A DNA stretch of 64,000 bases from Polyangiaceae bacterium (lineage in GTDB: Bacteria; Myxococcota_A; Polyangia; Polyangiales; Polyangiaceae): NCBI GenBank assembly GCA_025353725.1, contig JANXOF010000086.1, positions 57,109 through 121,108 on the forward strand, in the 5' to 3' direction. The notes beneath the pieces were generated by a model, which worked only from the letters and a program-made list of their open reading frames with translations, had not been told where the DNA came from and searched no databases. Positions 27,093-36,832 of the stretch are shown in pieces (the stretch's first letter is position 1; the number at the start of each line of letters is the position of its first letter). The position numbers and the translations under genes are program-made.

Positions 27093-29682
27093 TAAACGTA
27101 AAGCCTTCGCCTTGGACGTCTACTCGAACTGTCGAGCCGTTCGGGTAGCCGCCTGCGAGAAGCTCTTCGGCGAGTGGGTCTTGAATCGCTTTCAAGATAG
27201 CGCGCTTTAGCGGGCGCGCTCCGAACGCAGGCTCGTAGCCGATGTCGACGAGTCGCATTTTCGCATTCTCCGTGAGCTCGAGTTTTAGCTCGCGGTCGGC
27301 CACGAGCTTCTCGAGTCGACGAAGCTGGATATCGACAATGCCGCGTAGGTCGGGCTTCGAGAGCGGCCTGAAGAGGATCACGTCGTCGATGCGATTGAGG
27401 AATTCGGGGCGGAGAAAGTTTTTCAGCTCGTCGCGCAACACGTCGCGAAGTGCCTCACGGCCATCATCCGTCTCGAAGAGCTTTGGGTCCGTTTCGAGAA
27501 TGCGCTGCGAGCCGATGTTGCTCGTCATGATGACAACGGTGTTCGAAAAATCGGCCGTGCGGCCGCGCCCGTCCGTGAGACGACCGTCGTCGAGCACTTG
27601 GAGGAGAAGGTTGAAGACATCGGCGTGAGCTTTTTCGACCTCGTCGAAAAGCAGCACGCTGTACGGACGGCGCCGAACGGCCTCGGTAAGGAACCCGCCT
27701 TCTTCGCTGTCGACGTAGCCAGGAGGAGCCCCCACGAGGCGCTGCGCCATGTGCTTCTCCATGAACTCGCTCATGTCGATGCGTGTCATCGACTGTTCGT
27801 CGTCGAACAAAAACTCGGCGAGTGCCTTCGCGAGTTCTGTCTTGCCGACGCCTGACGGTCCTAGATAAAGGAAGCTTCCGATGGGCTTGCCTGGGTCGCG
27901 CAATCCGACTCGACCGCGGCGCACGGCTTTGGAGACTGCGCGGACCGCCTCGTTCTGACCGACGACGCGCGCCGAAAGTCGCTCCTCCATCTTGAGGAGT
28001 TTCTCACTCTCCGCTTCGAGCATGCGCGACACGGGGATGCCGGTCCAGTCGCCGAGGACTTGCGCGACGGCTTCTTCCGTCACGATGCGCGACACACCGT
28101 CTTTCAGACCGGCCTTGTCGACGGCTTCATTGGCGGCCTCGAGGCGGCGCCTTACCTCGGGCAATTGCACGTGTTCAAGTTCACCGAGCTTCGCGAAATT
28201 CTGCTCTTTTCGCGCGGATTCGAGCAGCTCGTGAAGCTTTTTCATCTCGTCTGTCAACGCGGCCTGAGCGGCGAGCGCACCGCGCCGCGAATCTAACTTC
28301 GAGCGCATTTCGATGACGCTGGGCTCGAGCTCGGCGAGCTCCTTGCCGATACGCGCCTTTGTCTTGAGGCTCATGGCGTCGACGTCGTCGTACAGACCCG
28401 CGAGCTGCGCCTTGAGCGACGACACGCGACGGATGGCGTCATCCATGTGCGCGGGAAGGCCATCGATCTCCACGCGCTTGCGCGCGCACGCCTCGTCGAG
28501 CAAGTCGATGGCGCTATCGGGAAGCGCTCGGTCTTGGACGTAGCGCTTTGCGAGGCGCACGGCGGCGACGCATGCCGGGTCTCCGATTTGCACCTTGTGA
28601 TGCGCTTCGTAGCGCGTGGCGATACCGCGCAGGATCTCGATCGCGCGCTCGGGCGTCGGCGGGTCGATCGTGAGCGCCGTGAAACGACGAAGCAGATTCG
28701 GATCTTTGTCAGAAAGCTTTCGGAGGCCCTCCGGCGTCGTGGATGCGAGCAGGCGAAGTTCGCCCCGAGCGAGCATCGGCTTGAGCAAATCGCCGACCCC
28801 GCTACCGGCGCCGCCTGATCCAAGGAGGGACTCGAGCGACGCAATGTAAAGAATTGTGTCTTGCGATTTGAGCTGAGAAATCACTTGCTTGAGGCGGTCT
28901 TCGATTTCGCCTCGGAGTTTCGCGCCGGCGACGAGCTGTCCGATTTCGAGCTCCAAAATGGAGACGCCCGTAAGGTTTTGCGGAACGTCGCCGGCCGCAA
29001 TTCGCATCGCGAGTGCGCCCACGATAGCGGCCTTTCCGGTGCCTGGTTCGCCGACGAGCAGGGGGTGATTTTTCTGCCTTCGCTCGAGAATTTGAAGGAG
29101 TCGTCGCACCTCTGTGTCGCGTCCGATGACAGGGTCGAAGTCGTTGGCTCGCGCTCGCGCGGTCAGATCGTTCACGTAGCGGCTCATCGCCTCTGCGTTG
29201 GCGGTTCCGCCCGCTGAAGCTGCTCCCGGTGCATCGCGTGGAACACTCTTCAACGCGGACATGTGCGCGCGCAATGAGCCAGGACCCAAGGCGAACGCTT
29301 GCATGACCACGGCCGCGGGACCGCGAATCTCTTGCGACATCGCATTCAGCAGATGCTCGATGCCTACCGAAGACGTGTCGGCCTCTTTTTCGGCGCGCGC
29401 GAGTAGCGCGAGCATCGCCGACGAGAGGTACGCAAGACCGGCTCCCGCCTTCGCGAGCTTGGATAATTGCGACTCGGCTTCGGCGACCACGTCTGCGGGA
29501 GAGGCGCCCGCTTTCTTGAAGACCTCCGCGACACCGCGGTCGCGATCCAGGCTCCGGGCGAGCAAATGAATCGGCTCGACTTGAACGTGCTTGCGCTCGT
29601 CGGCAAGGGTTTGCGCGCCAGCCACGAGGGCCTTGGCGTCGGGTGCGTAACGCTCGAGATGAATGGTTTGCTCAGCCGCCAT
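27082..29682 (-). CDS. clpB: ClpB-type AAA+ disaggregase with degenerate first ATPase module
   Basis: An 866-aa Hsp100 protein with N-domain (1-150), NBD1, coiled-coil middle domain (about 400-520) and NBD2, the order and length of ClpB. NBD2 is intact: GPSGVGKTE (Lys614), VLLFDEVEKAH, GAPPGYV pore loop, TSNIGSQ. NBD1 is altered. Walker A reads GEPGTGKAA (Lys217 kept, the following Thr is Ala218) and the Walker B FIDELH position reads YIASLE (Ala281, Ser282 replacing Asp-Glu). NBD1 therefore probably binds nucleotide poorly and cannot hydrolyse it, while NBD2 drives the machine. A second, canonical ClpB elsewhere in the genome is likely. Whether it disaggregates proteins with DnaK cannot be told. 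Confidence 0.93.
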   Translation of the reverse strand: MAAEQTIHLERYAPDAKALVAGAQTLADERKHVQVEPIHLLARSLDRDRGVAEVFKKAGASPADVVAEAESQLSKLAKAGAGLAYLSSAMLALLARAEKEADTSSVGIEHLLNAMSQEIRGPAAVVMQAFALGPGSLRAHMSALKSVPRDAPGAASAGGTANAEAMSRYVNDLTARARANDFDPVIGRDTEVRRLLQILERRQKNHPLLVGEPGTGKAAIVGALAMRIAAGDVPQNLTGVSILELEIGQLVAGAKLRGEIEDRLKQVISQLKSQDTILYIASLESLLGSGGAGSGVGDLLKPMLARGELRLLASTTPEGLRKLSDKDPNLLRRFTALTIDPPTPERAIEILRGIATRYEAHHKVQIGDPACVAAVRLAKRYVQDRALPDSAIDLLDEACARKRVEIDGLPAHMDDAIRRVSSLKAQLAGLYDDVDAMSLKTKARIGKELAELEPSVIEMRSKLDSRRGALAAQAALTDEMKKLHELLESARKEQNFAKLGELEHVQLPEVRRRLEAANEAVDKAGLKDGVSRIVTEEAVAQVLGDWTGIPVSRMLEAESEKLLKMEERLSARVVGQNEAVRAVSKAVRRGRVGLRDPGKPIGSFLYLGPSGVGKTELAKALAEFLFDDEQSMTRIDMSEFMEKHMAQRLVGAPPGYVDSEEGGFLTEAVRRRPYSVLLFDEVEKAHADVFNLLLQVLDDGRLTDGRGRTADFSNTVVIMTSNIGSQRILETDPKLFETDDGREALRDVLRDELKNFLRPEFLNRIDDVILFRPLSKPDLRGIVDIQLRRLEKLVADRELKLELTENAKMRLVDIGYEPAFGARPLKRAILKAIQDPLAEELLAGGYPNGSTVRVDVQGEGFTFIKA

Positions 29683-29803
29683 GGGGACGAGAAACGTACC
29701 ACGCTCGGATTTTGGTTTCTTGTAGCCGCGCGAGAGTCCGTTATTTTCGGCGAATCGCTTCGTTTAAGCGCAACCCTCGCGCGCTCGAGTACGTCTAAGG
29801 GCG

Positions 29804-30070
29804 ATGGCCGCACACGTTCGCATGTACACCACGCTGATCTGCCCGTTTTGCGTTCGCGCGAAGGCGCTTCTCAAGGCCAAAGGCGTCGCTTTCGAGGAGA
29901 TCGATGTCAGTTCCGACCACGAGAAACGCGACTGGCTCGTGAAGGCGACGGGGCGACGCACGGTTCCCCAGATTTTCATCGGCGACGAGGCGATAGGCGG
30001 TTTCGACGAGATGCGTGCCCTCGACGTCGCTGGTGAGCTCGACAAAAAGCTCCAGGTCGGCGCGTCCTGA
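29804..30070 (+). CDS. grxC: glutaredoxin (GrxC-like)
   Basis: An 88-aa thioredoxin-fold glutathione-dependent disulfide reductase of the cytoplasm. The redox motif is CPFC (Cys13, Cys16), followed by TVPQIFI with the cis-proline, then GGFDEM. Length and motifs match bacterial glutaredoxin 3. It is divergent from clpB. The ATG at 29804 is the only sensible start. Confidence 0.95.
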   Translation: MAAHVRMYTTLICPFCVRAKALLKAKGVAFEEIDVSSDHEKRDWLVKATGRRTVPQIFIGDEAIGGFDEMRALDVAGELDKKLQVGAS

Positions 30071-30109
30071 ACCGCGCCGCGCGCGCGTGAATCACGCCTG
30101 GAATCGAGC

Positions 30110-31327
30110 CTAAGACGCGAGCGCGTCGACCAGGCGAGGGACGTCGCTCGAGGCGACCGAGCAGAGCGCGACGCGGAGTGCGCCCTTGGCAGGCACGACG
30201 AAAACGCCCGCTTCTTTCATTCGTAGCGCTCGGCCGTGGGCGTCGTCCGTGAAGACGGTCACAAAAAAGCCACCCTCGTAGCGCGGGTAGAGAAGGGATT
30301 TGGCCTTCGCGGCGAAGTTGAACGCCTCGACGCGCGCGCCCAAGAGCGTTTTCAACGCGTCGCGCTCGTTGTCACTTGCGGCGGCCATCACGGGGTCGGT
30401 GAGAAGGCGCGTGATGGCGCGCATCCCGCCGCGCGAGCAGTTCGACCACGTTCCGCGGCAGGAGTAACTGAACGCCGCCTCGGTGCACGCGCGCTCTTTG
30501 GCGTCCGGAACGCACGCGACGATCGCACCGACGCGCAGGCCGTAGTGCGTGAACGTTTTCGAAGCACTCCACGCAAACGCGAGGCCGACGTGGCCAAGGA
30601 GAGGGCGCAACTCTTTGAGAAACGCTCGCGGATTCGGGCGCGCCGCATAAGCGATATACGCCGTATCGACGAGGAGCGTGATGGGCGCATGGGGAGCGCG
30701 CGCGGCGTGCGCGAGCAGCAACGCGACGACGGCTTGCCACTCGTCCGGCTTCATTGAGTACCCGGTTGGGTTTTGGCACGGATCGTTGATGAAAAGCAGC
30801 ACTCGCTTTTGCCCTGCGATCTGCTCGGTAAGTGCTTTGTCGAGAGCCGCAGTATCGAGCTTGCCGTCGGCGTTGAACATCGAAAATGTCGCGAGCTTGC
30901 GGTCCGATTCGTCGCAAAGCGTTTGGTAAGGACCCCAGAAAAAGCTCGTCGTGAGCATCGCCTGGCCGGGCTCGAGATAGTTCGCTATCGCGTGACGAAG
31001 CGCGCCCGAACCACCCGGCGTCGCGGCCGCCACGGCGGACGCTCGCATTTCGGGCTCGTCCGCGAAAAGGTCCTGAGCGACCGCCGCTAAGAACTCCGGC
31101 GCACCCGCGATGGGCGCGTAGGGAGCCCATTCTTCTGCGGTCACCTCGTGCACCGCGCGCGCGGCGGTAGGAAGAATAGCGAGGCGCCCGTCGTCGAGGA
31201 GCAGCGACCCCACGGACGCATTCACGATCGACTCCCCGCGCGCCTTTCGCGTAGTGGCCTCCTTATTCAAGGCAAAGATCGGATCGTCGGACGGCCTGCC
31301 CTGGTGCGCGGGGATAACGTGGATCAT
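30110..31327 (-). CDS. PLP-dependent class I/II aminotransferase (aromatic-type)
   Basis: A 405-aa fold-type I aminotransferase. Visible features are NASVGSLLLDDG at the N-terminus, TPGGSGALRHAIANYL (phosphate loop region), NDPCQNPTGY (PLP-ring Asn), VDTAYIAYA (Asp for the pyridine N) and SASKTFTHYGLRVGA with the Schiff-base Lys. The overall pattern resembles aspartate/aromatic aminotransferases of the TyrB/AspC type; the exact amino acid is undetermined. It is a monocistronic unit, with 175 nt separating it from the methyltransferase gene. Confidence 0.9.
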   Translation of the reverse strand: MIHVIPAHQGRPSDDPIFALNKEATTRKARGESIVNASVGSLLLDDGRLAILPTAARAVHEVTAEEWAPYAPIAGAPEFLAAVAQDLFADEPEMRASAVAAATPGGSGALRHAIANYLEPGQAMLTTSFFWGPYQTLCDESDRKLATFSMFNADGKLDTAALDKALTEQIAGQKRVLLFINDPCQNPTGYSMKPDEWQAVVALLLAHAARAPHAPITLLVDTAYIAYAARPNPRAFLKELRPLLGHVGLAFAWSASKTFTHYGLRVGAIVACVPDAKERACTEAAFSYSCRGTWSNCSRGGMRAITRLLTDPVMAAASDNERDALKTLLGARVEAFNFAAKAKSLLYPRYEGGFFVTVFTDDAHGRALRMKEAGVFVVPAKGALRVALCSVASSDVPRLVDALAS

Positions 31328-31502
31328 GCACCACGGTGCTACCGCTCAAGCGCTTGGGCGTAAAGCTTCGGCCGCTCACGAGGCCGGCATGATCCATCCC
31401 ACCACCCGTCGCACGCGACATTGAACCAGAGGTCAAGCGCTGGGCGCGAGGCCTTGAATTCCAACGAAAGTTAATCTCTGTCGCGCGACGGTGCGCATCG
31501 GG

Positions 31503-32204
31503 CTACGCGAACTCTTCGAGGATGTCGTCAGCTTTGCCCACGGTGAAGTAGAGGCCGCGTGCGTAGAGCCGCAGGCGGTCCGCCTCGGACAAGTCGCCTT
31601 TGCGTCCTTCGGTCGCTTGTGAAAGCAAAATAGCGGCGCTTACGCTCACGTTGAGACTCTCGACAAACCCTCGCATCGGCACCCGTACACGCCGCGAGCA
31701 CGCGGCCGCGAGCGTCTCGGCAATCCCGTCGCGCTCGTTGCCGAGCACCAGCGCGAGGCGCGGGATGGAGGCGAGATCGCGGGGCGTAAGCTCGCCGTCG
31801 GCCGAGGCGGCCACGAGTTCGAGGCCGTCGCGCTGCGTCCGCGCAACCACGTCTTCGATGCATGGCCAAGCCTTCAAATCGACCCATTTTTCCGAGCCTT
31901 TGGCGACGCTCGACGCGGCGACGAACGGCTCGTGTCGCTCGATGACGTGGACGAATTGAACACCAAAAGCCTCGCACGACCGAAGCACGGCCGCGCCGTT
32001 ATGCGGGTCGTGCGGAGCGTCGAAGACCACCTGAACGCTTGCCAAACGTTGGTCAACGATCTCGCGTATTCTTTGAGCACGACGCGGAAGTACGAGTGGC
32101 TCGAGCAGCCGCACGACGCGTGCCGGATCGAGCGTCTCCACGCGCTTGATGAGGGAAGGCACGAGGTCGCTTGCGGAAACTACGCCAGGTGTCGTTCGTC
32201 GCAT
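31503..32204 (-). CDS. SpoU/TrmH-family RNA 2'-O-ribose methyltransferase
   Basis: A 233-aa SPOUT methyltransferase with the deep trefoil knot. The three family motifs are present: NGAAVLRSCEAFGV (motif 1), LALVLGNERDGI (motif 2, SAM loop) and VPMRGFVESLNVSVSAAILL (motif 3). The helical N-terminal ~45 residues and the size suggest the TrmH (tRNA Gm18) subgroup, but rRNA or other tRNA targets are possible. It is divergent from tamB with a 94-nt gap. Confidence 0.9.
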   Translation of the reverse strand: MRRTTPGVVSASDLVPSLIKRVETLDPARVVRLLEPLVLPRRAQRIREIVDQRLASVQVVFDAPHDPHNGAAVLRSCEAFGVQFVHVIERHEPFVAASSVAKGSEKWVDLKAWPCIEDVVARTQRDGLELVAASADGELTPRDLASIPRLALVLGNERDGIAETLAAACSRRVRVPMRGFVESLNVSVSAAILLSQATEGRKGDLSEADRLRLYARGLYFTVGKADDILEEFA

Positions 32205-32298
32205 AGCTGGCCCGCTACGCTTACCAAAAACTCTGCCCGTGGCCTAGAAATGGGCGCTTTGCTGAGTCCCCAGCTAGAGTAGCGCTCGGCGACAAGCG

Positions 32299-35200
32299 AT
32301 GGCGGAGGAGCGACGATCGAGCACGATGTTACCGCCCGTCCGGCGCGCCAAGCGCGGCGACTGGGTTCGCGTTTTTGCGCGCGTTTTGTGCGTGTTGTTG
32401 GCTATCGCAGGGCTCGTTCCGGTGGGCATCGGTCTCGTCGTCCGCACCGGTTGGGTGAGGCGAATCGCCGTGGGCGAGACCCGCAAAGTCGTCAAGCAAT
32501 CTGGTGTTGACGCAAACTACGACATCGAGCTTCACGTCTGGCCCGTGAGCGTGACCTTGCGCAACATTCGCGTCGAGGCCTCCGACGGTGGGACGCCCTT
32601 CCTGACCGTGCGCCGCGCCACGCTGCGGCCAAAGCTTTTCGGTCTGCTCGCGGGGAAGGTCGTCATCGATCAGATTGAGCTCGACCAGCCGAACGCCCGC
32701 ATCGTTTTCGCGGCTGGCAAGCTTCAAAATTTGGCACTCAGCCTACCAGAGACGGCGCCTTCGCCCGAGCCGTTCAAGGCGCCCTTCTCTGTCGTGTCCG
32801 CGAGTGAGGCCGAGGTCGACGTCGACATCGACGGCGTGCACGTCATGGGTCACGAAATCGACGCCGACGTCACGAGTGACGATGCGTTCAAAGGTGGAGC
32901 GGCGTTTGAAGTCGCGCTGCGTGTGGCGCGAGCGACCGCGCGTCGCGTGCGAACGCTCGCGCCTATCCCAGGGGCGACCCACGGCGAAGCTGCGGTGGAC
33001 GAAGATGTCCTTTGTCGCATTGATGCGCGCGCCCGCATCGAGCCTAAACGCGTATTTTTACGTCGCTTGGAGACGTTCGGAGCTGCCGATCTCGACCCGG
33101 CCGAAGAATCGGCTCTCGGGTGCGAAGTCGCGAAAAACGACAAGCGTTACGTCGAGGTCGCGCTCGGTCACTTCGCGATTGGACTTCCACAGCACGAGGG
33201 GGAGCTTCCGAGCCTCGACGGTCACGTGCGCTTTCGGGCGCCCCTTGGTCTCGTCAACCGCCTGCCCGGCGCGCCGGACGTCGACGGTTGGGTTTCTCTC
33301 GACGCAGAGCTTCGTTATACTTCCGAGACGCCTATCCCGGACGTCTCAGGGCGCCTCGAAGCGGGCGGAGTTCGTGTCACGCGGTACAGTTTCGCGCGTT
33401 CGCTTCAAAGTGACTTTGCCGTGCGGCGAAGCGTCTTCACGAGTCCGTTCACGACGGTCGAAATAGCCGACGGTACCGCCGAAATACGCGACCTCGAAGT
33501 TCAGCCGCTCGTAAAGGGAATTCCGATAAAGGTCGCGCGACTCGACGCGACGAAAGTGAACTTTGCGTCGTTGATGCAAGACCTCATGGTCTCGAAAAAG
33601 CCTCACGTCGCGTGGGATTTGGACGAGGTGCATGTCGGAAACTTTCGCGGAACGATAGCCCCGCTCTGGTTCGACGCAGACCTCACGGCGCACACGTCGA
33701 ACTTTGCCATTTACGACGCTGCGGTCGACAGCCCTTCGAAAGCGCGCGCGACCGGCCTTCGGGAGGGACACCTCGTGGGCAAAGTGGCCGTCCGGCCACA
33801 CGCGCTCGAATTTCACCAGCTCCAAGTCCGCACGACGCACAGCACACTCGAGAACGCGCTTGTCTCGATTGGTTTCGAGGAAGTCATTCGCGTCGATGTC
33901 GAGCGTGGAAAAGTCGACATCGCGGATTTTTCGCCGCTCGGAAAGGTTGCGATGTCGGGCGTCGCGGACATCGGAAAAGTGAATCTCGCGGGCGCGTTTC
34001 GTGACCCTCACCTGGAAGGTGAGATTCACAGCATCGAAGGGTTCGTCATTGGCGACTTGCCCTTTGGTAATGTCACGGGCGGGCACGTCGCGCTCCATCA
34101 ACTGACGCTCGACCTCCGTGACGTGCGCACGCAAAAGGGAAAGAGCAACGTCGAGCTCACGACGGGGCAGCTCGACTTTGGCGGCGCTGCCGGCATGCGG
34201 ATGGACGCGCAGGTGGCCTCGAAGAATCTCGACCTCCGAGACTTTTTCAACGTTTTCAAACTCGACGAAGACCCACGTTTCGTTGAGCTTGAAGCTACGA
34301 TAGAAACGAATGCCCGCATGCACCTGGTGCTCGGGGGTCCTGAAGACGTGTGCGGAGGTGGCCTGCTTGACGTGCAGGCTTCGGTCATCGCGCGGAACCT
34401 GAACTTACTCGGTGAAAAGTTCGACGAAGGTCACGCGGCCCTCGAGTACCACTGGATCGACCAGAAGGCGGGCCTCGAAGGCGCCGAGATCGACCTGCGC
34501 TCGGTCTCGCTGTCGAAGGTGAAGAAAGAGGGCCGAGCGCCCGCCGGCTCGATGCTTGGTTCTGCGGTCGTTCATCGCGGTGGGCAGCTTCGCGGCAGCA
34601 TGGTCGTTCAGGGGTTTCCACTTGGTCGGGCCGACCTGCTTGGACCGCTTGCGCGCGAGGTGGAGGGGAGCGTCTCGGGCGTGGCGCGCATGGGGGGGAC
34701 GCTCTCGGCGTACGAGGTCGAGGCCGACCTCGACGTAACCCCGACGCGTATCCGAGGTCTCCCGTTTGGTGGGTCGAACGTTCACCTCGCGATGAATCAA
34801 ATCCCGAAAAAAACAAGGGTTGTAGGTAAAACTCGCTGCGGTGCGCCGATCGCCGAAGCGTTCGACAAAGAGGCCTGGCTTCGTGACGTTTCGGTGCAGG
34901 GTACCTACGCCGTGGACGGCTCGCTTTTCGGGGGCCAAGTGAAGCTCGATCACGTCGCCGTCACACGTCAAAAGTCGCCGGTGGCTACGGGCGTCATCGC
35001 GCTGACGCACTTCGATCTCGGGCCCCTTGCGAAACTCTTCGCGTCTCCGGACACCGAACGAATCACGTCCGATTCGGCTCCTGATGCGGTCGGTGGAGAG
35101 CTTACTGGCGAACTTGTGCTTGAACGGGTCGCCGCGGGTGACCTCGCTCACGCGAAGGCGAGCTTCACGCCTCGCTCGATGCGCGTGTCGCGCGGTGGCC

Positions 35201-36786
35201 AGTCCGTATCGCTCCGCACGTCACCGTCGAGCGCGGTCGGTGCCGTGCTCGGTTCGCTGGGCGTACTTGCGCTCGCGGACGACGCTTTGCAAATCCCTCC
35301 CATGACCTTCGACCTCCAAGCGCCGAATGGTTTCAGGGGAGCCTTCGCGGTCAAGGGAGCTGTCAGCAAAGTGACACGCGGTGCGGAACTCGCGGTCGAG
35401 GCCGACTTGTCGCCTATCGACCTTGGTGTTCTCGTCGGTGTCGCGCCGCGCGTGACGCGTGCGATGGGCCTTCTTAGCGGGAGCGTCAAGATTCGCGGAC
35501 CCGCCTCGCAGCCCGAGTTCGACGGACAGCTCAAAGTTCGCGGCGGCGAATTTGCCTTCAAGGGCTTGCCCGGTGGCTTTACGTCGGTCGACGTCGACCT
35601 CGTCGCGGACGAAAACGAGGCTCGCGTGACCCGTGCCTCGGGGCACTTTCTCGGCGGTGACGTGGCGATGACGGGTCGCATACCGCTGAAAGATGGTCAC
35701 TTCGGCGTTGCCGAGGCGTCGATTCTCGCGCGCCAACTTTACGTGTCACCGCTTGAGGGGCTTAAAGCGACGGTCGATGCGGAGCTTCAGCTCTCGATGA
35801 ACCCGAACGCGAGCACCGCTTCGGCGCGCCTGCCGTTTCTCGGTGGTGACGTCACGATTACGTCGTTCGACTATACGCGGCCCATCACCATCGACCTCAC
35901 GGGGTTCCGGGGGTCCAACCGAACGAACGTCGAGAGCTACGACCCTACGCTCGATGCCATCACGCTCGGGTTGGACGTACGTTCGCGCGTTCCGCTTCGC
36001 ATCCGGAACAACCTCATCGAGGCCGAGTTGGCGATCGACGCCCGCGGGCTTCGCGTGTCTGGCACCAATCAACGCATCGGTCTGCGCGGCGAAATGATGA
36101 CGATGGCCGGCGGGCACGTCCGTGTGTTCGCAAACGACTTCGAGGTTCAAAAGGGGACGATTCGCTTCGATGATTCGACGCGCATTGTCCCACGCGTCGA
36201 CTTCACCGCACTCACGGAATACCGGCGCTACAGCAATACGCTTGCTACAGGCGCGAGCGGCGGAACGAGCGGCGGCATTGCGAGCGGGAGCCTCTGGCGA
36301 ATCACGCTCCACGCGTACGGAGATGCGGACGACCTCAAGGTAGATATGACGAGCGACCCGGCGCTTTCGCGTGAAGATATCTTCTTTCTTCTCACGATCG
36401 GACTTACCCGTGCAGAGGTGGATCAGGTGCGCGCAGGCTCGGTCTACGCGAGCGCGGCGTTCGAGGCGATAGGGACCGTGAGTGGCGTCGACCGCGCTGT
36501 AAAACAGGCGATTCCGGTAATCGACGACTTTCGCCCTGGCACGGCGTACTCACCGCGATCGGGCCGCGTCGAGCCGAACATTACGGTGGGCCGTCGCCTT
36601 GGCGAGAACTTTCGCGCGCGTCTCACGAGCGGTCTCGCCGAGGATCCCCAGCTTCGGTCAACCCTCGAATGGCGCCTCGGACGCACGGTCACTGTGGAGC
36701 CCTCGTACGACCGCACCAACACGGTCTCTTCGAGCAACGTCGGCAACTTCGGTCTCGACTTCCGGTGGCGTCTCGAGTTTGACTGA
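32299..36786 (+). CDS. tamB: TamB-family translocation/assembly module protein (DUF490)
   Basis: A 1495-aa protein with an N-terminal inner-membrane anchor (about residues 25-48), a very long beta-helical periplasmic body of repeated AsmA/DUF3971-like strands, and the C-terminal DUF490 signature (LRIRNNLIEAELAIDARGL ... DPALSREDIFFLLTIGLTR). TamB-like proteins bridge the inner and outer membranes and are implicated in outer-membrane protein insertion and phospholipid transport. The gene for a BamA/TamA-family barrel follows after 46 nt, as expected for a TAM pair. Length is slightly above E. coli TamB (about 1260 aa). Confidence 0.94.
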   Translation: MAEERRSSTMLPPVRRAKRGDWVRVFARVLCVLLAIAGLVPVGIGLVVRTGWVRRIAVGETRKVVKQSGVDANYDIELHVWPVSVTLRNIRVEASDGGTPFLTVRRATLRPKLFGLLAGKVVIDQIELDQPNARIVFAAGKLQNLALSLPETAPSPEPFKAPFSVVSASEAEVDVDIDGVHVMGHEIDADVTSDDAFKGGAAFEVALRVARATARRVRTLAPIPGATHGEAAVDEDVLCRIDARARIEPKRVFLRRLETFGAADLDPAEESALGCEVAKNDKRYVEVALGHFAIGLPQHEGELPSLDGHVRFRAPLGLVNRLPGAPDVDGWVSLDAELRYTSETPIPDVSGRLEAGGVRVTRYSFARSLQSDFAVRRSVFTSPFTTVEIADGTAEIRDLEVQPLVKGIPIKVARLDATKVNFASLMQDLMVSKKPHVAWDLDEVHVGNFRGTIAPLWFDADLTAHTSNFAIYDAAVDSPSKARATGLREGHLVGKVAVRPHALEFHQLQVRTTHSTLENALVSIGFEEVIRVDVERGKVDIADFSPLGKVAMSGVADIGKVNLAGAFRDPHLEGEIHSIEGFVIGDLPFGNVTGGHVALHQLTLDLRDVRTQKGKSNVELTTGQLDFGGAAGMRMDAQVASKNLDLRDFFNVFKLDEDPRFVELEATIETNARMHLVLGGPEDVCGGGLLDVQASVIARNLNLLGEKFDEGHAALEYHWIDQKAGLEGAEIDLRSVSLSKVKKEGRAPAGSMLGSAVVHRGGQLRGSMVVQGFPLGRADLLGPLAREVEGSVSGVARMGGTLSAYEVEADLDVTPTRIRGLPFGGSNVHLAMNQIPKKTRVVGKTRCGAPIAEAFDKEAWLRDVSVQGTYAVDGSLFGGQVKLDHVAVTRQKSPVATGVIALTHFDLGPLAKLFASPDTERITSDSAPDAVGGELTGELVLERVAAGDLAHAKASFTPRSMRVSRGGQSVSLRTSPSSAVGAVLGSLGVLALADDALQIPPMTFDLQAPNGFRGAFAVKGAVSKVTRGAELAVEADLSPIDLGVLVGVAPRVTRAMGLLSGSVKIRGPASQPEFDGQLKVRGGEFAFKGLPGGFTSVDVDLVADENEARVTRASGHFLGGDVAMTGRIPLKDGHFGVAEASILARQLYVSPLEGLKATVDAELQLSMNPNASTASARLPFLGGDVTITSFDYTRPITIDLTGFRGSNRTNVESYDPTLDAITLGLDVRSRVPLRIRNNLIEAELAIDARGLRVSGTNQRIGLRGEMMTMAGGHVRVFANDFEVQKGTIRFDDSTRIVPRVDFTALTEYRRYSNTLATGASGGTSGGIASGSLWRITLHAYGDADDLKVDMTSDPALSREDIFFLLTIGLTRAEVDQVRAGSVYASAAFEAIGTVSGVDRAVKQAIPVIDDFRPGTAYSPRSGRVEPNITVGRRLGENFRARLTSGLAEDPQLRSTLEWRLGRTVTVEPSYDRTNTVSSSNVGNFGLDFRWRLEFD

Positions 36787-36832
36787 CCAAAAGCGGGCAT
36801 TTGCGTGGTGTTTCCAACTAGGATGCCGCCGC

